DNA of 64,000 bases from Dietzia timorensis (GCF_001659785.1 NZ_CP015961.1:682001-746000); one strand, 5' to 3'. Shown: positions 1 to 10,444, numbered from the stretch's first letter. Notes: a model not told the origin generated them from the letters alone. Translations and numbers: made by a program.

Positions 1-31
1 GATGTAGACGTTCCGACGTCGCCGTCTCGGA

Positions 32-712
32 TTAGCTCTCGTCCCACACCCCGGCCGACTCGAGGTGCTCGATGAGCCGCGCGCACGCGTCGGTGAACTG
101 CGCCTCGAACGAGCGCAGCCCCTTCTCCGCGTCATTCTCGGTCGCCGCAGCGGCGAGATCCCGGTTGAGTGCCGTCTGTTCGGCGCACCATTCCGGATCT
201 GCCGCGTAGACGTGAACGGGAATGTATCGGGACACCGTGGCGAGGATCCGCACCAGCTTGTCCGAGTTGGCGGCGAGGTTGACCGTCCGGTAGATCCGAT
301 GCTGCGCCTGCACGACGGACGCGGTCGTGCCCGAAGAGGCAGCCTCAGCGAAATCTTCGACGAGCCGGTTCAGTTCCGCCCTGTCCGTGTCGTCGAAATT
401 CTCGAACGCCCGGGAGATGAGGCGCCGCGCGAGTGTCAGCTGGATCCAGAAAATGTCCTCGATGTCCTGCCTGCTCAGCGGAGACACCGAATAGCCGCGC
501 CGCGGCACGAGATCGACCAGACCCTCGCCCTTGAGGGTCAATAACGCCTCCCGCACCGGGGTCACGCTGACGCCGAGAGTGGTGGCTGTTTCGTCGAGGC
601 GGATGAAGGTGCCCGGCCGAAGGTCGCCGGCCATGATCTGGTTGCCCACGAGATCGGCGATCTCCTCGGATAGCTGCGGTCGCCGGGCCATCCGGGCCGT
701 GGTCGTTGTCAT
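32..712 (-). CDS. GntR-family (FadR/FCD subfamily) transcriptional regulator
   Basis: This is a DNA-binding repressor or activator, usually of a neighbouring catabolic gene, that responds to a small carboxylic acid. The N-terminal winged helix (about residues 15-75) carries the family pattern ending in SVTPVREAL and a GLV...RRGYSV wing; an all-helical FCD effector domain follows. The protein has 226 residues from the chosen ATG at 712, which has AAGGAG seven bases upstream; an in-frame ATG at 754 lacks a comparable site. In the FCD domain several metal-ligand histidines seem lost (LNRDL and FEAQF where H-containing motifs are usual), so the effector may bind without metal. The target is unknown: lysS is divergent and housekeeping, and other targets could lie left of the window. 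Confidence 0.85.
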   Translation of the reverse strand: MTTTTARMARRPQLSEEIADLVGNQIMAGDLRPGTFIRLDETATTLGVSVTPVREALLTLKGEGLVDLVPRRGYSVSPLSRQDIEDIFWIQLTLARRLISRAFENFDDTDRAELNRLVEDFAEAASSGTTASVVQAQHRIYRTVNLAANSDKLVRILATVSRYIPVHVYAADPEWCAEQTALNRDLAAAATENDAEKGLRSFEAQFTDACARLIEHLESAGVWDES

Positions 713-748
713 GGCTACTCCTTGGCACTGTGCACGTGACGAATAACC

Positions 749-764
749 TATCAAATATACGATA
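749..764. promoter_or_regulatory. Candidate GntR operator
   Basis: TATCAAATATACGATA is an AT-rich interrupted inverted repeat (TATC...GATA) in otherwise GC-rich DNA, 37 bp upstream of the regulator start at 712. The position suits autoregulation, but binding is inferred only. Confidence 0.35.
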
Positions 765-869
765 AATCGTCGGAAATGGACACTTGGCCATGCGTGGAGC
801 CGGCAGTTCGGCCCGCCGTCCTTCGCCGGGAATCGTGCCCGCGCGGGTTGGGCATTACCCTGGTATGTC

Positions 870-2504
<1,635 letters not shown>

Positions 2505-2507
2505 TCG

Positions 2508-3944
2508 CTAGAAGCTCGAAGATCCGCCACCACCGGAGAAGCCGCTGCTGAAGCTGGTGTTGGTGCCCGAGCTCGACGCGGACTGCGCCGCCTGCACGTC
2601 GGCGTGGTGCCAGGAACTCATGTAGACGAACGGCACCCACCCGGCGTAACCGTGGCCGACCCTGTAGTCGCGGTCGTAGATGCGCGGGGCGTGGCGGCCC
2701 TCGGCGTCCTCGTCGAGCTCCGGCATCTCGGAGTTCTTGACGAGCTCGAGAAGGTGGCCGTAGGAGCGCAGCAGGTCGGCATAGCGGTCCATGAAGTCGT
2801 CCGCCGCGAGCTCGTCGCGAAGCTCGAGCGCCTCGGATTCGAGCGCGCCGAGCCGAGCGGTGAGGTTCTCGTCCTTCGTCTCCGTCTGGGCGGAGACGAT
2901 GTCCTCGGAGAGCTGGGTGAGCTCCTCGCGGCGCGCAGCGGAGTCGCCGTGCTCCATCGAAAAGATGCGCTCGATGTTCTTCTCGGCGTTTTCGATGTGC
3001 TCCACCGATTCGGCGGCTCCTGCGAGCTCCTCGTGATGCGCGCGGAACTCGGCATCGGTCGATTTCGCGGTGAGTCCGGAATTGCCGACGACGTCCCCGA
3101 GCGCGAGGAACTCGTCGCGCACCTCCTCCCACTGCCGGCGCAGCTCCGCGTCCGCGATAGGGGAGGTGAGCGAGTTCGCGCGGATATCGATGTGGTCGAG
3201 CCGCTGGGCGACCGAGCCGAATTCGCGGGACACGTAGTCGTAGTGCTCCTTCGCCTCGGCGGTCTTCTTGCGGCGCGAGTAGACGTATGCCCAGCCGCCG
3301 CCACCGAGCACGACGGCGCCGATTCCTCCGCCGATCGCAGCAATGGTGGCACCCGAGGGGCCGTTGTCCTCGGTCACGAGGCTCGGGTCTGCGGCGGTGC
3401 GCACCGCGTCGAGGAAGGACACGGTGAAGTTCGGGGCGTCCCCGTCGGAGCCGAGCCCGGGCTTCATGTCTTCCAGAGTCCTGTCGTGATGCGGCCCCTT
3501 GAAGAGGTCGAGCGCGGCACACACGTCATCGCCGCAGTAGACGCCGTTCTCCCGCGCGCCCATGGACACCGCGACGATGAGCTGACCGTTCGCCCAGGAA
3601 TCGCCCTTGTCGGTGCCATCGGGGACGAGCTCGGGGCGATTCTCGGCGGACCAGTTCAGGAGATGGTCGTTGAGGTTGCCGTCGATATCGTCGAAGACGA
3701 TGTAGCTGACCTCGGAGACCTGCTCTGGCAGGTCGATCTTCGGTGTCTCGTCGCGCAGGGTCTGCTCTGCGCTGTCGGAGACGAGTTCGTCCGGGTCGGA
3801 GATCTCCACATTCGCGGTGGAGGTATCCGGCGCTTCTGCAGTGTCGGCAGGCGCCTGCGCCAGCGCAGGTCCTGCGGTAAGCAGCGCGAGCGCCAGGCCG
3901 GCGGCCATCGTCGATGGGGTCCTGAGAGTGGTCTGGTGAGGCAC
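2508..3944 (-). CDS. Exported TPM-like/DUF5129 membrane protein
   Basis: Predicted envelope protein of unknown function. It has a signal peptide (cleavage near ALAQA), an N-terminal extracytoplasmic domain with conserved YIVFDDIDGN, a transmembrane helix near residues 205-230 followed by RRKK, a long helical cytoplasmic region, and a Gly/Ser-rich end (SGFSGGGGSSSF) typical of the TPM/YgcG superfamily. I recall this layout as DUF5129 of corynebacteria. The start chosen is GTG at 3944, with AAGGAG at the right distance; it gives 478 residues and an immediate signal peptide. TPM proteins have been linked to photosystem repair and phosphatase activity elsewhere, but nothing here fixes a role. Confidence 0.7.
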   Translation of the reverse strand: MPHQTTLRTPSTMAAGLALALLTAGPALAQAPADTAEAPDTSTANVEISDPDELVSDSAEQTLRDETPKIDLPEQVSEVSYIVFDDIDGNLNDHLLNWSAENRPELVPDGTDKGDSWANGQLIVAVSMGARENGVYCGDDVCAALDLFKGPHHDRTLEDMKPGLGSDGDAPNFTVSFLDAVRTAADPSLVTEDNGPSGATIAAIGGGIGAVVLGGGGWAYVYSRRKKTAEAKEHYDYVSREFGSVAQRLDHIDIRANSLTSPIADAELRRQWEEVRDEFLALGDVVGNSGLTAKSTDAEFRAHHEELAGAAESVEHIENAEKNIERIFSMEHGDSAARREELTQLSEDIVSAQTETKDENLTARLGALESEALELRDELAADDFMDRYADLLRSYGHLLELVKNSEMPELDEDAEGRHAPRIYDRDYRVGHGYAGWVPFVYMSSWHHADVQAAQSASSSGTNTSFSSGFSGGGGSSSF

Positions 3945-4004
3945 GGGAGCTCCTTCGGCGCGGCGTTCCTTGCCGCCCCATGCTAACCGTGCCCGCCCCG
4001 GCAC

Positions 4005-4838
4005 CTAGACCATAGTGCCCGTACCCTCGGCCGGTGCGGGGCTGAGAAGCACCTTCGGATTCGTGCGGCAGATCGCCCCGACGATGGCCTCGGGGTCGCG
4101 GTCTCTGATGCCCGCGACGAGGGAATCTTGGGTCGCGGTGAACGAGTCGAACCACACGGCCCGGGTGATCTCGGTCGACCCGGGTTGCTGCAGCTTCGTC
4201 CGCAGGTAGGAGGTCGCCACGTCCATCGTGGACAGGTATAGCGCCTCCAGCAGCGCGTTGGTCGAAATGCCCGCGATCTTCGCATGCAGATTCCACGCGG
4301 CCCACACGTATTCGATGACATCTCCGCGCTCGTGCTCCCGGTGCAGGAGCGCGAGTTGGAGCTCCAGTTCGCGCTGGTGCGCGTCCGTGATCGACGCGAG
4401 CACCTCGGCTGCGAGGAGCGGTGCGAGAGCGCCCCGGATGGACATCGCGTTGTCCAGCGCGTCAGCGTTGCCGCTCGCCGCGCGGAACCAGGAAATCATC
4501 CGCGCCAGCGGTGGTGGCTCGAGCGCGAACAGTCCGCCGCCGGGGCCCGGACGCGAGGAGATGACGCCCCGCTCGAGTGCCAACTTGATCGCCTCGTTGA
4601 ACGTTCCCACGGACACCGCGCACGTCTCGCGCAGCGCGTCCTTCGAACCGATGCGTTCGCCCGGACGGGCCTTCGCTGCGATCGCCCCGATGAGGTCGGC
4701 GGCCTTCTCCGCGCGCGAGGCATGGTGCGCGAGGGAACCGGGCAACGGTTTGCTGCGCACCCACCCGCGCGGCATGAAGGCGGGCGACGGCAGTTCGCCA
4801 CCCCGCGGGGCCTCGGCCGCATCGACGTCGTTGATCAT
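4005..4838 (-). CDS. GntR-family (FCD) transcriptional regulator
   Basis: Predicted DNA-binding regulator of 277 residues. A 40-residue leader precedes the winged helix (about residues 45-105; GERIGSKDALRE and SVGTFNEAIKLALERGV replace the usual VSRTPVREAL), and a helical FCD-like ligand domain follows. The atypical recognition helix and partly missing FCD histidines (FTATQDSL) make it a divergent member. The ATG at 4838 has AGGA upstream. The gene stands alone between the DUF5129 gene and hrpB, both on the same strand, so it gives no clue to its regulon. Confidence 0.75.
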   Translation of the reverse strand: MINDVDAAEAPRGGELPSPAFMPRGWVRSKPLPGSLAHHASRAEKAADLIGAIAAKARPGERIGSKDALRETCAVSVGTFNEAIKLALERGVISSRPGPGGGLFALEPPPLARMISWFRAASGNADALDNAMSIRGALAPLLAAEVLASITDAHQRELELQLALLHREHERGDVIEYVWAAWNLHAKIAGISTNALLEALYLSTMDVATSYLRTKLQQPGSTEITRAVWFDSFTATQDSLVAGIRDRDPEAIVGAICRTNPKVLLSPAPAEGTGTMV

Positions 4839-4866
4839 CAGAATTCCTGACGGAGTACCGGTAACT

Positions 4867-4892
4867 TAAGCATTGTTTGAAAATGTAGCTTA
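4867..4892. promoter_or_regulatory. Candidate operator of the adjacent GntR regulator
   Basis: An AT-rich imperfect palindrome with outer arms TAAGC (4867-4871) and GCTTA (4888-4892) and inner CATT/AATG lies 29 bp upstream of the regulator start at 4838. Assignment by position only. Confidence 0.3.
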
Positions 4893-4919
4893 GTTCGCCG
4901 TCATACCTGGTGAAAAGGG

Positions 4920-7583
4920 TTAAGAGTTTTTGGCCGACCTGCGATTGGTCTGCGCGGTAGCCGTGGCCTCCCAAGGGTTTTCGGGCCACGGATGCTTCGG
5001 ATAGCGCCCGCGCATCTCCGCGTGCACCCCCGGATAGGCGTTGTCCCAGAAGAACGTCAGATCGGTGCTGACGGCGAGCGGCCGCCCCGCCGGGGACAAC
5101 AATTCCGCGGTGACCGGGATCCGGCCACCGGCGACCGTGGGCGATTCGGCAAGGCCGAAGAACTCCTGCAGCTTCGCCGAAACGGCGGGCCGCTCGTCGG
5201 AGCCGGGCTCCGGATAGCGCACGCGATGGCTGTTGCCCGAGGGGAGCGAGAGCCGCTCGGGGACGAGCTCGTCGATGCGGCCCGCCTCCGGCCACGGGAC
5301 GAGCCCGCGAAGCGCGGACGCGGCATCGATTCGCGCGGGCGCGGTACCTGCGGCGAGATCGTCGACGAATTGCGCGAGCCCCTCCTCGGCCTGCGCGGCG
5401 AGTCCGGCGGCGCTCATGTCCGGCCACGGATCGCCGAAAGCCTCCCGCGCACACGCGAGGCGCCGGCGCAGCGAGGCGGCCGAGGAGTCGCGGCCGACTA
5501 CAGTGTCGAACCAATCGATGACGCCGGAGTTCCCATCCTGCGCGCCGATCCACTCCGCAATGGCCCTACGCGCGGGGCCCGGCGTCGGCCGGGTAGGGGT
5601 CGAGGAGAGCTCGATCTCGCCGAGCCTGCGCACGAGACGGGCCTGCAGACGCTCGCCGTTGAAGATCGTGGACTCGTCCTCTCGGAGCAGCGCGTGGCCG
5701 GCGGCGAGCGCATCGGCCTCGGACAGCGGAGCGGCGAGGCGGGCGAGCACCCGTTCGCCGACGCGGCCCGCCTCGGCGACGACGATCCATTCGGAATTCT
5801 CGATCCCCGAACCCGGGGCGAGCAGGACCTGCGTGCCGGAGGCGAGCTTGAAGACCGCCGAGCGGCCGGAATCGCCCGCTGGGGAGACACGTCGCGCGAT
5901 GCGTTCGCCGAACGCGAGAGCGGTGACGAACCCCGTCAACCGCGCGTCCCCTTTCGGCGGGAGTGCGGGGACCGGGTGCGTATGGGCGCCGGCCCCGGCC
6001 GTCGCGGCCGCGTAATCTCCGGACAGTGAACGCGCCAGCTTCGCGAGCCGCTCGGCTTCGCGACGCCAGCGCTCCGCGCCCGGGTGGCGACCCGCGCGCA
6101 ACTCGTCGATCACCGCGGGGAGCGATGCGTCCTGGCGCCGTGGCGGATCGCCGAGGGCGGCGGTCACCTCGGCGGCCGTGTCTACTGCTGCCGGGGTCAA
6201 GGCCACCGCCGCGAGCAGGGCGCGGGCAATTCTCGGGTCCGCGGGGACGCGCGCGAGGAGCCGGCCGAGCGGGGTGGCACCTCCGGCGTCATCCACCGCT
6301 CCGATCGGGAACAGCGCGGATTCAGCCCGCCCGATAGCGGCGCGCGGCGGAGGGTCGAGCAGCGGCAGTCCCTCGCCGCGCGGCGTTCCCCAGCACGCGA
6401 GATCGAGCGCCGCGGGGGTGAGGTCCGCCGCGGCGATCTCCGGCGTGCGGTGGGTGCGCAACCTGCTCCAATCGGCCTCGGCGATCGCGCGGATGGCGAC
6501 TCCGTCGGCGGTGCGCGCGGCACGGCCGGCGCGCTGGATCGCCGAGTCCTGCGAACACGACACCGTCACCAGGCCCGACACGCCGCGCGCCGCGTCGAGC
6601 CGAGGCTCCCGGGACAGGCACGAATCGACGACGATCCGCACGCCCGGCACCGTGAGCGAGGACTCCGCGACCGACGACGCGACGATCGCGCGACGGCGCC
6701 CACCCGGTTCGGCAGGCCTCAGAACCCGGTCCTGCTCTCGGGCAGGCAGCGAACCGTGCAGCTGCAGCACTTCTACATCCGCGCAGCGGCTTCGAAGGAC
6801 GGCCTCGAGGTGGCCCGCGGCGCGCTCGATCTCGCGCACGCCCGGAAGGAACACCAGAGCGTCCCCGGGGTGCTCGGCGAGCGCCTCGGCGGTGGTCTGG
6901 GCGATGTGGCGGCAATAGTCGTCGGTGACCCCGCGCCCGTCCTGCCGCGGCCCCGGCGCCGGCGCGTACAGGGTGCGCAGCTCGTGCGGCGTGGCCGGCG
7001 AATTGAGCACCTGTGCGGGCGGGCCGTCGCCGCCGAGCAGCGCGGCGAACCGGGGCGCGTCGACTGTCGCACTCATCGCGACGAGCGCGAGCTCCGGTCG
7101 CAGCTCGCGGAGTTCGGCCGCCATCGCCAGCACGAGATCGGTATCGAGCGCGCGTTCGTGCACCTCATCGCATATGACGCCGGACGTCCCCTCCAGCGCC
7201 GGGTCCGCGATCAGCCTGCGCAGTAAAACCCCCGGCGTGCAGAATTCCACCACGGCGCCGGCGGACATCCGCCGCTCGCCGCGCACGGTAAACCCGGCGA
7301 GCTCGCCGACCCGAGTTCCCGTGAGCTCGGCCAGGCGATGTGCGGCGGCGCGCGCCGCGATCCGGCGGGGCTGGGTGACGACGATACGTCCGCCGTCATC
7401 GGCGAAGAGCTGTGCCATCACCGGAGGGACGAGAGTCGTCTTGCCGCTACCGGGCGGCGCGGCGACGACGGCGACCTGCTCGCGGGTGAGCGCCGTTCGA
7501 AGTGGATCGATGAGCGCCGAGGCCGGCAAACCCGCGCCGATGGCGTCGACCGCGGAGTCGTCGAAGGGGAGGGGCCGAGCCAC
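4920..7583 (-). CDS. hrpB: ATP-dependent RNA helicase HrpB
   Basis: DEAH-type superfamily 2 helicase; its cellular role in actinobacteria is undefined. Walker A GSGKTT lies at residues 45-50 and the DEVH box at 139-142, followed by a SAT motif (AMSAT) and the helicase C domain (QRAGRAAR). The HrpB-specific C-terminus ends with FFWDNAYPGVHAEMRGRYPK, a hallmark of the family. Length 887 is normal. The start is GTG at 7583, two bases after the stop of the upstream exported-protein gene, so the two are probably co-transcribed and translationally coupled. Confidence 0.95.
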   Translation of the reverse strand: MARPLPFDDSAVDAIGAGLPASALIDPLRTALTREQVAVVAAPPGSGKTTLVPPVMAQLFADDGGRIVVTQPRRIAARAAAHRLAELTGTRVGELAGFTVRGERRMSAGAVVEFCTPGVLLRRLIADPALEGTSGVICDEVHERALDTDLVLAMAAELRELRPELALVAMSATVDAPRFAALLGGDGPPAQVLNSPATPHELRTLYAPAPGPRQDGRGVTDDYCRHIAQTTAEALAEHPGDALVFLPGVREIERAAGHLEAVLRSRCADVEVLQLHGSLPAREQDRVLRPAEPGGRRRAIVASSVAESSLTVPGVRIVVDSCLSREPRLDAARGVSGLVTVSCSQDSAIQRAGRAARTADGVAIRAIAEADWSRLRTHRTPEIAAADLTPAALDLACWGTPRGEGLPLLDPPPRAAIGRAESALFPIGAVDDAGGATPLGRLLARVPADPRIARALLAAVALTPAAVDTAAEVTAALGDPPRRQDASLPAVIDELRAGRHPGAERWRREAERLAKLARSLSGDYAAATAGAGAHTHPVPALPPKGDARLTGFVTALAFGERIARRVSPAGDSGRSAVFKLASGTQVLLAPGSGIENSEWIVVAEAGRVGERVLARLAAPLSEADALAAGHALLREDESTIFNGERLQARLVRRLGEIELSSTPTRPTPGPARRAIAEWIGAQDGNSGVIDWFDTVVGRDSSAASLRRRLACAREAFGDPWPDMSAAGLAAQAEEGLAQFVDDLAAGTAPARIDAASALRGLVPWPEAGRIDELVPERLSLPSGNSHRVRYPEPGSDERPAVSAKLQEFFGLAESPTVAGGRIPVTAELLSPAGRPLAVSTDLTFFWDNAYPGVHAEMRGRYPKHPWPENPWEATATAQTNRRSAKNS

Positions 7584-7585
7584 GG

Positions 7586-8578
7586 CTATAGAAGTTTCCC
7601 CGCCGTCAACGCCTCGAGCGCGCCGTCGGCGAGGAGCCAGGTGTTGCGTACGGAAGCGTGAGCCGGTTCCGCGGTGGCGGGATCGGCAAGCGCGAGGCCG
7701 TGCGCGAAGGACACTGTCGAATAGCCTTGGTCACCCGCGCGAAGGAGGAGGCGATGGCCGTCCCCGGGGGCGATCCCGGTGCTTCCGGTGGCCTGGGCGG
7801 TGACGGCGTCCGCCGCATCGCCGAGAAAGTACAGGCGCCACAGTGGCGCGAGATCGGCGTCGAATTCCGCCTGGGTGCCAGCGACAATGGCATCGCCCTG
7901 GTCGGCAATCGCCCCGACGATCTCGAGGTACTGGCCGTATTCGGCGGGAGTCGTTCCCGAGGAGGCAACCGCGCGGGCGAGGTCGACGGTGAGGTGCGCG
8001 TTGTATCCGGCCATCGCCGCGTAACCACCGGGGACCGCGCAGTCCGAGGCGAGCTCGAAATAGTGCTGCCAGTGCTCCGGCACCGCGCCGCCGGTGACGT
8101 GCGCGTGCACGGCCGCGAGATACCCCTCGAGCAGATCGGTGCTCAGGTGGGTGGCCCACGGAAGATTACCGATAGTCCCGGAGGCGCCCGGACCGGCGGC
8201 CGAGGATGAGCGGTAGAGGGGGAGGACGGCCTGCGACTCGACGAGGTCCAGGCCGATGCCGAAGATCGCTCGCCGATCGTTTCTCGAGAGGAAGATCTCG
8301 GTGATCTCCGCAGCTGCCCGCGCGCGCTCCTCGAGGAACGGCAGTGAATATTCGTCCGGAGCGGTCGGTGCGGACAGCTCGGCTATGCGAGAGAGGTCGG
8401 CCGGAGAAAGCGCGTCCCCGCATGCGGCGGTAGGCACCGTTCCCGCCGTGATTGCGGCCGCCGGAGGCAGAACCGATTGCGCACTCGCCAGCGGAGTTCC
8501 CACTCCGCAGCACAGCACCGCCGCCGTCATCGTCGCCGAGGTGCGGAGCCGGAGCGTGCGGGTTCTGGAGGGAATCAC
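7586..8578 (-). CDS. Exported protein, DUF5995-like
   Basis: Unknown function. An N-terminal signal peptide (Arg-rich start, hydrophobic stretch, GTPLASAQS) is followed by a mostly helical domain. The segment AAMAGYNAHLTVDLARAV resembles the conserved AGMNAHI...DL motif I recall for DUF5995, but the match is partial. Two cysteines (TAACGD and SDCAVP) could form a disulphide outside the cytoplasm. The start is uncertain: GTG at 8578 gives a compact signal peptide of normal length (330 residues), whereas the frame remains open up to 8644. It lies directly upstream of hrpB on the same strand. Confidence 0.6.
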   Translation of the reverse strand: MIPSRTRTLRLRTSATMTAAVLCCGVGTPLASAQSVLPPAAAITAGTVPTAACGDALSPADLSRIAELSAPTAPDEYSLPFLEERARAAAEITEIFLSRNDRRAIFGIGLDLVESQAVLPLYRSSSAAGPGASGTIGNLPWATHLSTDLLEGYLAAVHAHVTGGAVPEHWQHYFELASDCAVPGGYAAMAGYNAHLTVDLARAVASSGTTPAEYGQYLEIVGAIADQGDAIVAGTQAEFDADLAPLWRLYFLGDAADAVTAQATGSTGIAPGDGHRLLLRAGDQGYSTVSFAHGLALADPATAEPAHASVRNTWLLADGALEALTAGKLL

Positions 8579-8834
8579 CTCTTGACTATAGGACGAAAAC
8601 CCCGGCGACAGCGGCACGCGCGCGGCACACTGGGAAACGGGCACGCGAGCTCCAGTATGCGTTACGGCAAGCCAATTTCCGGCGCTCGGCCTGCGGGTTT
8701 GGAGAGCCCGGAAATTCTTTTCGAGCGCGTGGGAACCTTTTGCCCACCCCGTGCCTCACATAACCGAGCGGCCAGGAAGTGGCCAGCACGACACAACACA
8801 ACGCGAGCAGCGCCCCACCACACAGGAGAACATC

Positions 8835-10028
8835 ATGTCCGGAACCAACGACGCCAACGCCAACGCCAACCAGAACGCAGGCGACATCAACGACCAGGTC
8901 AACACCCTTCTCGGCGAAGACAACGCGCAGGTCGTCGGTGTGGGAAGTCAGAGCGCTTCGGGTACGCCGGACACCTACGAGGTGGACCTCAACGGGGACG
9001 GGATCCCGGAGGCCACGGCCCGGGACATCGACGGCGATGGGAAGGTCGACCTCGCGGCGGTTGACACGGACGGCGACAAGATCACCAACGACTACGTGCA
9101 CGACACCAACAACGACGGTGCGGCGGACAAGGTGACCTCCGACATCAACAACGACGGTTACGCCGAGACGACGGTCACCGACAGCGACCATGACGGCAAC
9201 CCGGACAAGGTCGAGGTCGACACCGACGGCACCGGCGAAGCCGACGTCACGGCCTATGACTTCGATGGCGATGGCAAGGTCGACACGATCGCCTACGACA
9301 CCGATGGCGATGGCAGCGCCGACGTCCGCCAGTACGACTTCGACGGCGACGGCGTCGTCGACTCCGAGGACGACATGTCCAACGTCACCGACTCGCAGGC
9401 CGGCGTCGGCGATGCCCTCTTCGCCTCGGGCGACGGCTCCAGCCCGGAGGCCGGGGCCGCACCGGCACCGGAAGCCGCTCCGGCTCCCGAGGCCGCACCG
9501 GCACCGGAAGCCGCTCCGGCCCCCGAGGCGGCTCCTGCCCCGGCTCCGGCCCCTGAGCGCGATCCGGCCGAGGATGTCTCGGCTCCCGCGGGCGACGAAG
9601 CGATCACCGGTACGGGCGGCGAGGACCTCGGCGTCCTTCGCGAGACCGAGAACGGCGGCCTCGATATGAGCGGGCTCAATAATGTCGACCCGTACTCCTC
9701 CACCGAGGTCGATCTCAACGCCGACGGATACGGCGACGCCATCCTCACCGACACCGACGGAGACAGCCGGGTCGACGAGATCGAGATCGACAGCGATGGT
9801 GACGGCGTCACTGACACGATCGCGAGCGACACCAACGCCGACGGGCTCATGGATGAGCTCCAGGTCGATACCGACGGCGACGCCTTCGCAGACGTGATCC
9901 AGGTCGACACGAACTTCGACGGCGCGCCGGACGCGCAGTACGAGGACTACAACCGTGACGGCGTATTCACCGAGGACGAGGCCACGGACGTCTCCGAGAT
10001 CGGTGGCGACGACGGAATGAGTGTCTAA
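8835..10028 (+). CDS. Acidic tandem-repeat protein with 17 calcium-loop-like 13-residue repeats
   Basis: A 397-residue, very acidic protein. Residues 51-180 are ten uninterrupted 13-residue units and residues 293-383 seven more, each following D-x-[DN]-x-D-G-x-x-D, the ligand pattern of EF-hand, dockerin and thrombospondin-type calcium loops. A Pro-Ala-Glu linker (four PAPEA copies, about residues 206-235) separates the blocks. The N-terminus (MSGTNDANANANQNAGD) is polar, with no signal peptide, lipobox, transmembrane helix or LPXTG, so location is unclear. The ATG at 8835 has AGGAG eight bases upstream. The gene stands alone and ends in a strong terminator. It may belong to what is annotated as DUF6802 in related genera (recalled, not checked). 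Calcium binding is inferred. Confidence 0.85.
   Translation: MSGTNDANANANQNAGDINDQVNTLLGEDNAQVVGVGSQSASGTPDTYEVDLNGDGIPEATARDIDGDGKVDLAAVDTDGDKITNDYVHDTNNDGAADKVTSDINNDGYAETTVTDSDHDGNPDKVEVDTDGTGEADVTAYDFDGDGKVDTIAYDTDGDGSADVRQYDFDGDGVVDSEDDMSNVTDSQAGVGDALFASGDGSSPEAGAAPAPEAAPAPEAAPAPEAAPAPEAAPAPAPAPERDPAEDVSAPAGDEAITGTGGEDLGVLRETENGGLDMSGLNNVDPYSSTEVDLNADGYGDAILTDTDGDSRVDEIEIDSDGDGVTDTIASDTNADGLMDELQVDTDGDAFADVIQVDTNFDGAPDAQYEDYNRDGVFTEDEATDVSEIGGDDGMSV
8985..9374 (+). repeat. Ten tandem 39-bp coding repeats, block 1
   Basis: Ten contiguous 39-bp units each encode one 13-residue Asp-rich loop in perfect register. Units are diverged at DNA level, so the array is old and under protein-level selection rather than a recent expansion. 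Confidence 0.9.
9456..9527 (+). repeat. Two 36-bp direct repeats in the linker
   Basis: Two adjacent, nearly identical 36-bp units (starting at 9456 and 9492) encode AAPAPEAAPAPE. Unlike the flanking 39-bp units they are almost identical in DNA, so they are recent and prone to copy-number change in steps of 12 residues without shifting frame. Confidence 0.85.
9711..9983 (+). repeat. Seven tandem 39-bp coding repeats, block 2
   Basis: Seven contiguous 39-bp units encode 13-residue calcium-loop-like repeats. The last (DYNRDGVFTEDEA) most resembles a true EF-hand loop, with an acidic residue at the loop end. Confidence 0.9.
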
Positions 10029-10076
10029 CCACCACGCTTCGGCGCCCCGGTGGGGCGCGGGCGCCACTGCGCATCC

Positions 10077-10122
10077 GAACCGGGTCCGCCCACGATGTCG
10101 ACATCGTGGGCGGACCCGGTTC
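10077..10122 (+). terminator. Perfect 46-bp palindrome, likely terminator
   Basis: Two 23-base arms meeting at 10099/10100 are perfectly complementary, followed by a short T tract (TTCTTT). It lies 49 bp after the repeat-protein stop and would form an extremely stable hairpin in either direction. Confidence 0.8.
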
Positions 10123-10172
10123 TTTGCGTGGGCCTGAGAAACGGCGCGAATTCCGCCGGTTCGGGCGGCGTT

Positions 10173-10183
10173 CGCTATCGGCG
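10173..10183. promoter_or_regulatory. Candidate ClgR site for clpC
   Basis: CGCTATCGGCG reads CGCCGATAGCG on the other strand. This fits the core CGCYNANRGCG that I recall for Corynebacterium ClgR, the activator of clpC and clpP1P2, and its flank AAC also fits. It lies 260 bp upstream of clpC. Match by eye only. Confidence 0.4.
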
Positions 10184-10444
10184 TACGGCGACCGGCCGAT
10201 CTCGGCAATATTCCGCGCTACCTGTGCGTTGACTTCAATCGACGGGCCAAATGCCGCGGGCGTAGGTATCGATTGCTCCCGGCAGGTTTCCGTACTGGCG
10301 GGCTTAGATTCGCCAGGCCCATTACAGTGGCGAATGGACAGGTGGACCTGCGAACGCCGATCATCGCGATGGTCGTCCGTTGGTCCGGATTAGTTAGTTA
10401 AGCAAGGCAGCGAACAAAACCGAAAGAAACGCGAGGGAACAACG

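Larger units (their letters stand above)
10029..10444. other. 416-bp non-coding stretch upstream of clpC
   Basis: No supported gene is seen here. It holds the repeat-protein terminator (10077-10122), a ClgR-like site (10173-10183), and an AT-richer segment just before clpC (TTAGTTAGTTAAGCAAGG around 10390-10407). The length suggests a long clpC leader or several promoters. Confidence 0.7.

Noticed and set aside
8985-9983. Regular repeats considered as a CRISPR array
   Set aside because: Repeat period is 39 bp without unrelated spacers and in a coding frame; there are no cas genes.
8586-10208. Long minus-strand frame opposite the acidic repeat protein
   Set aside because: Repeats on the minus strand (Val/Asp-rich) simply mirror the 39-bp units; the plus frame has the ribosome site and calcium-loop pattern.
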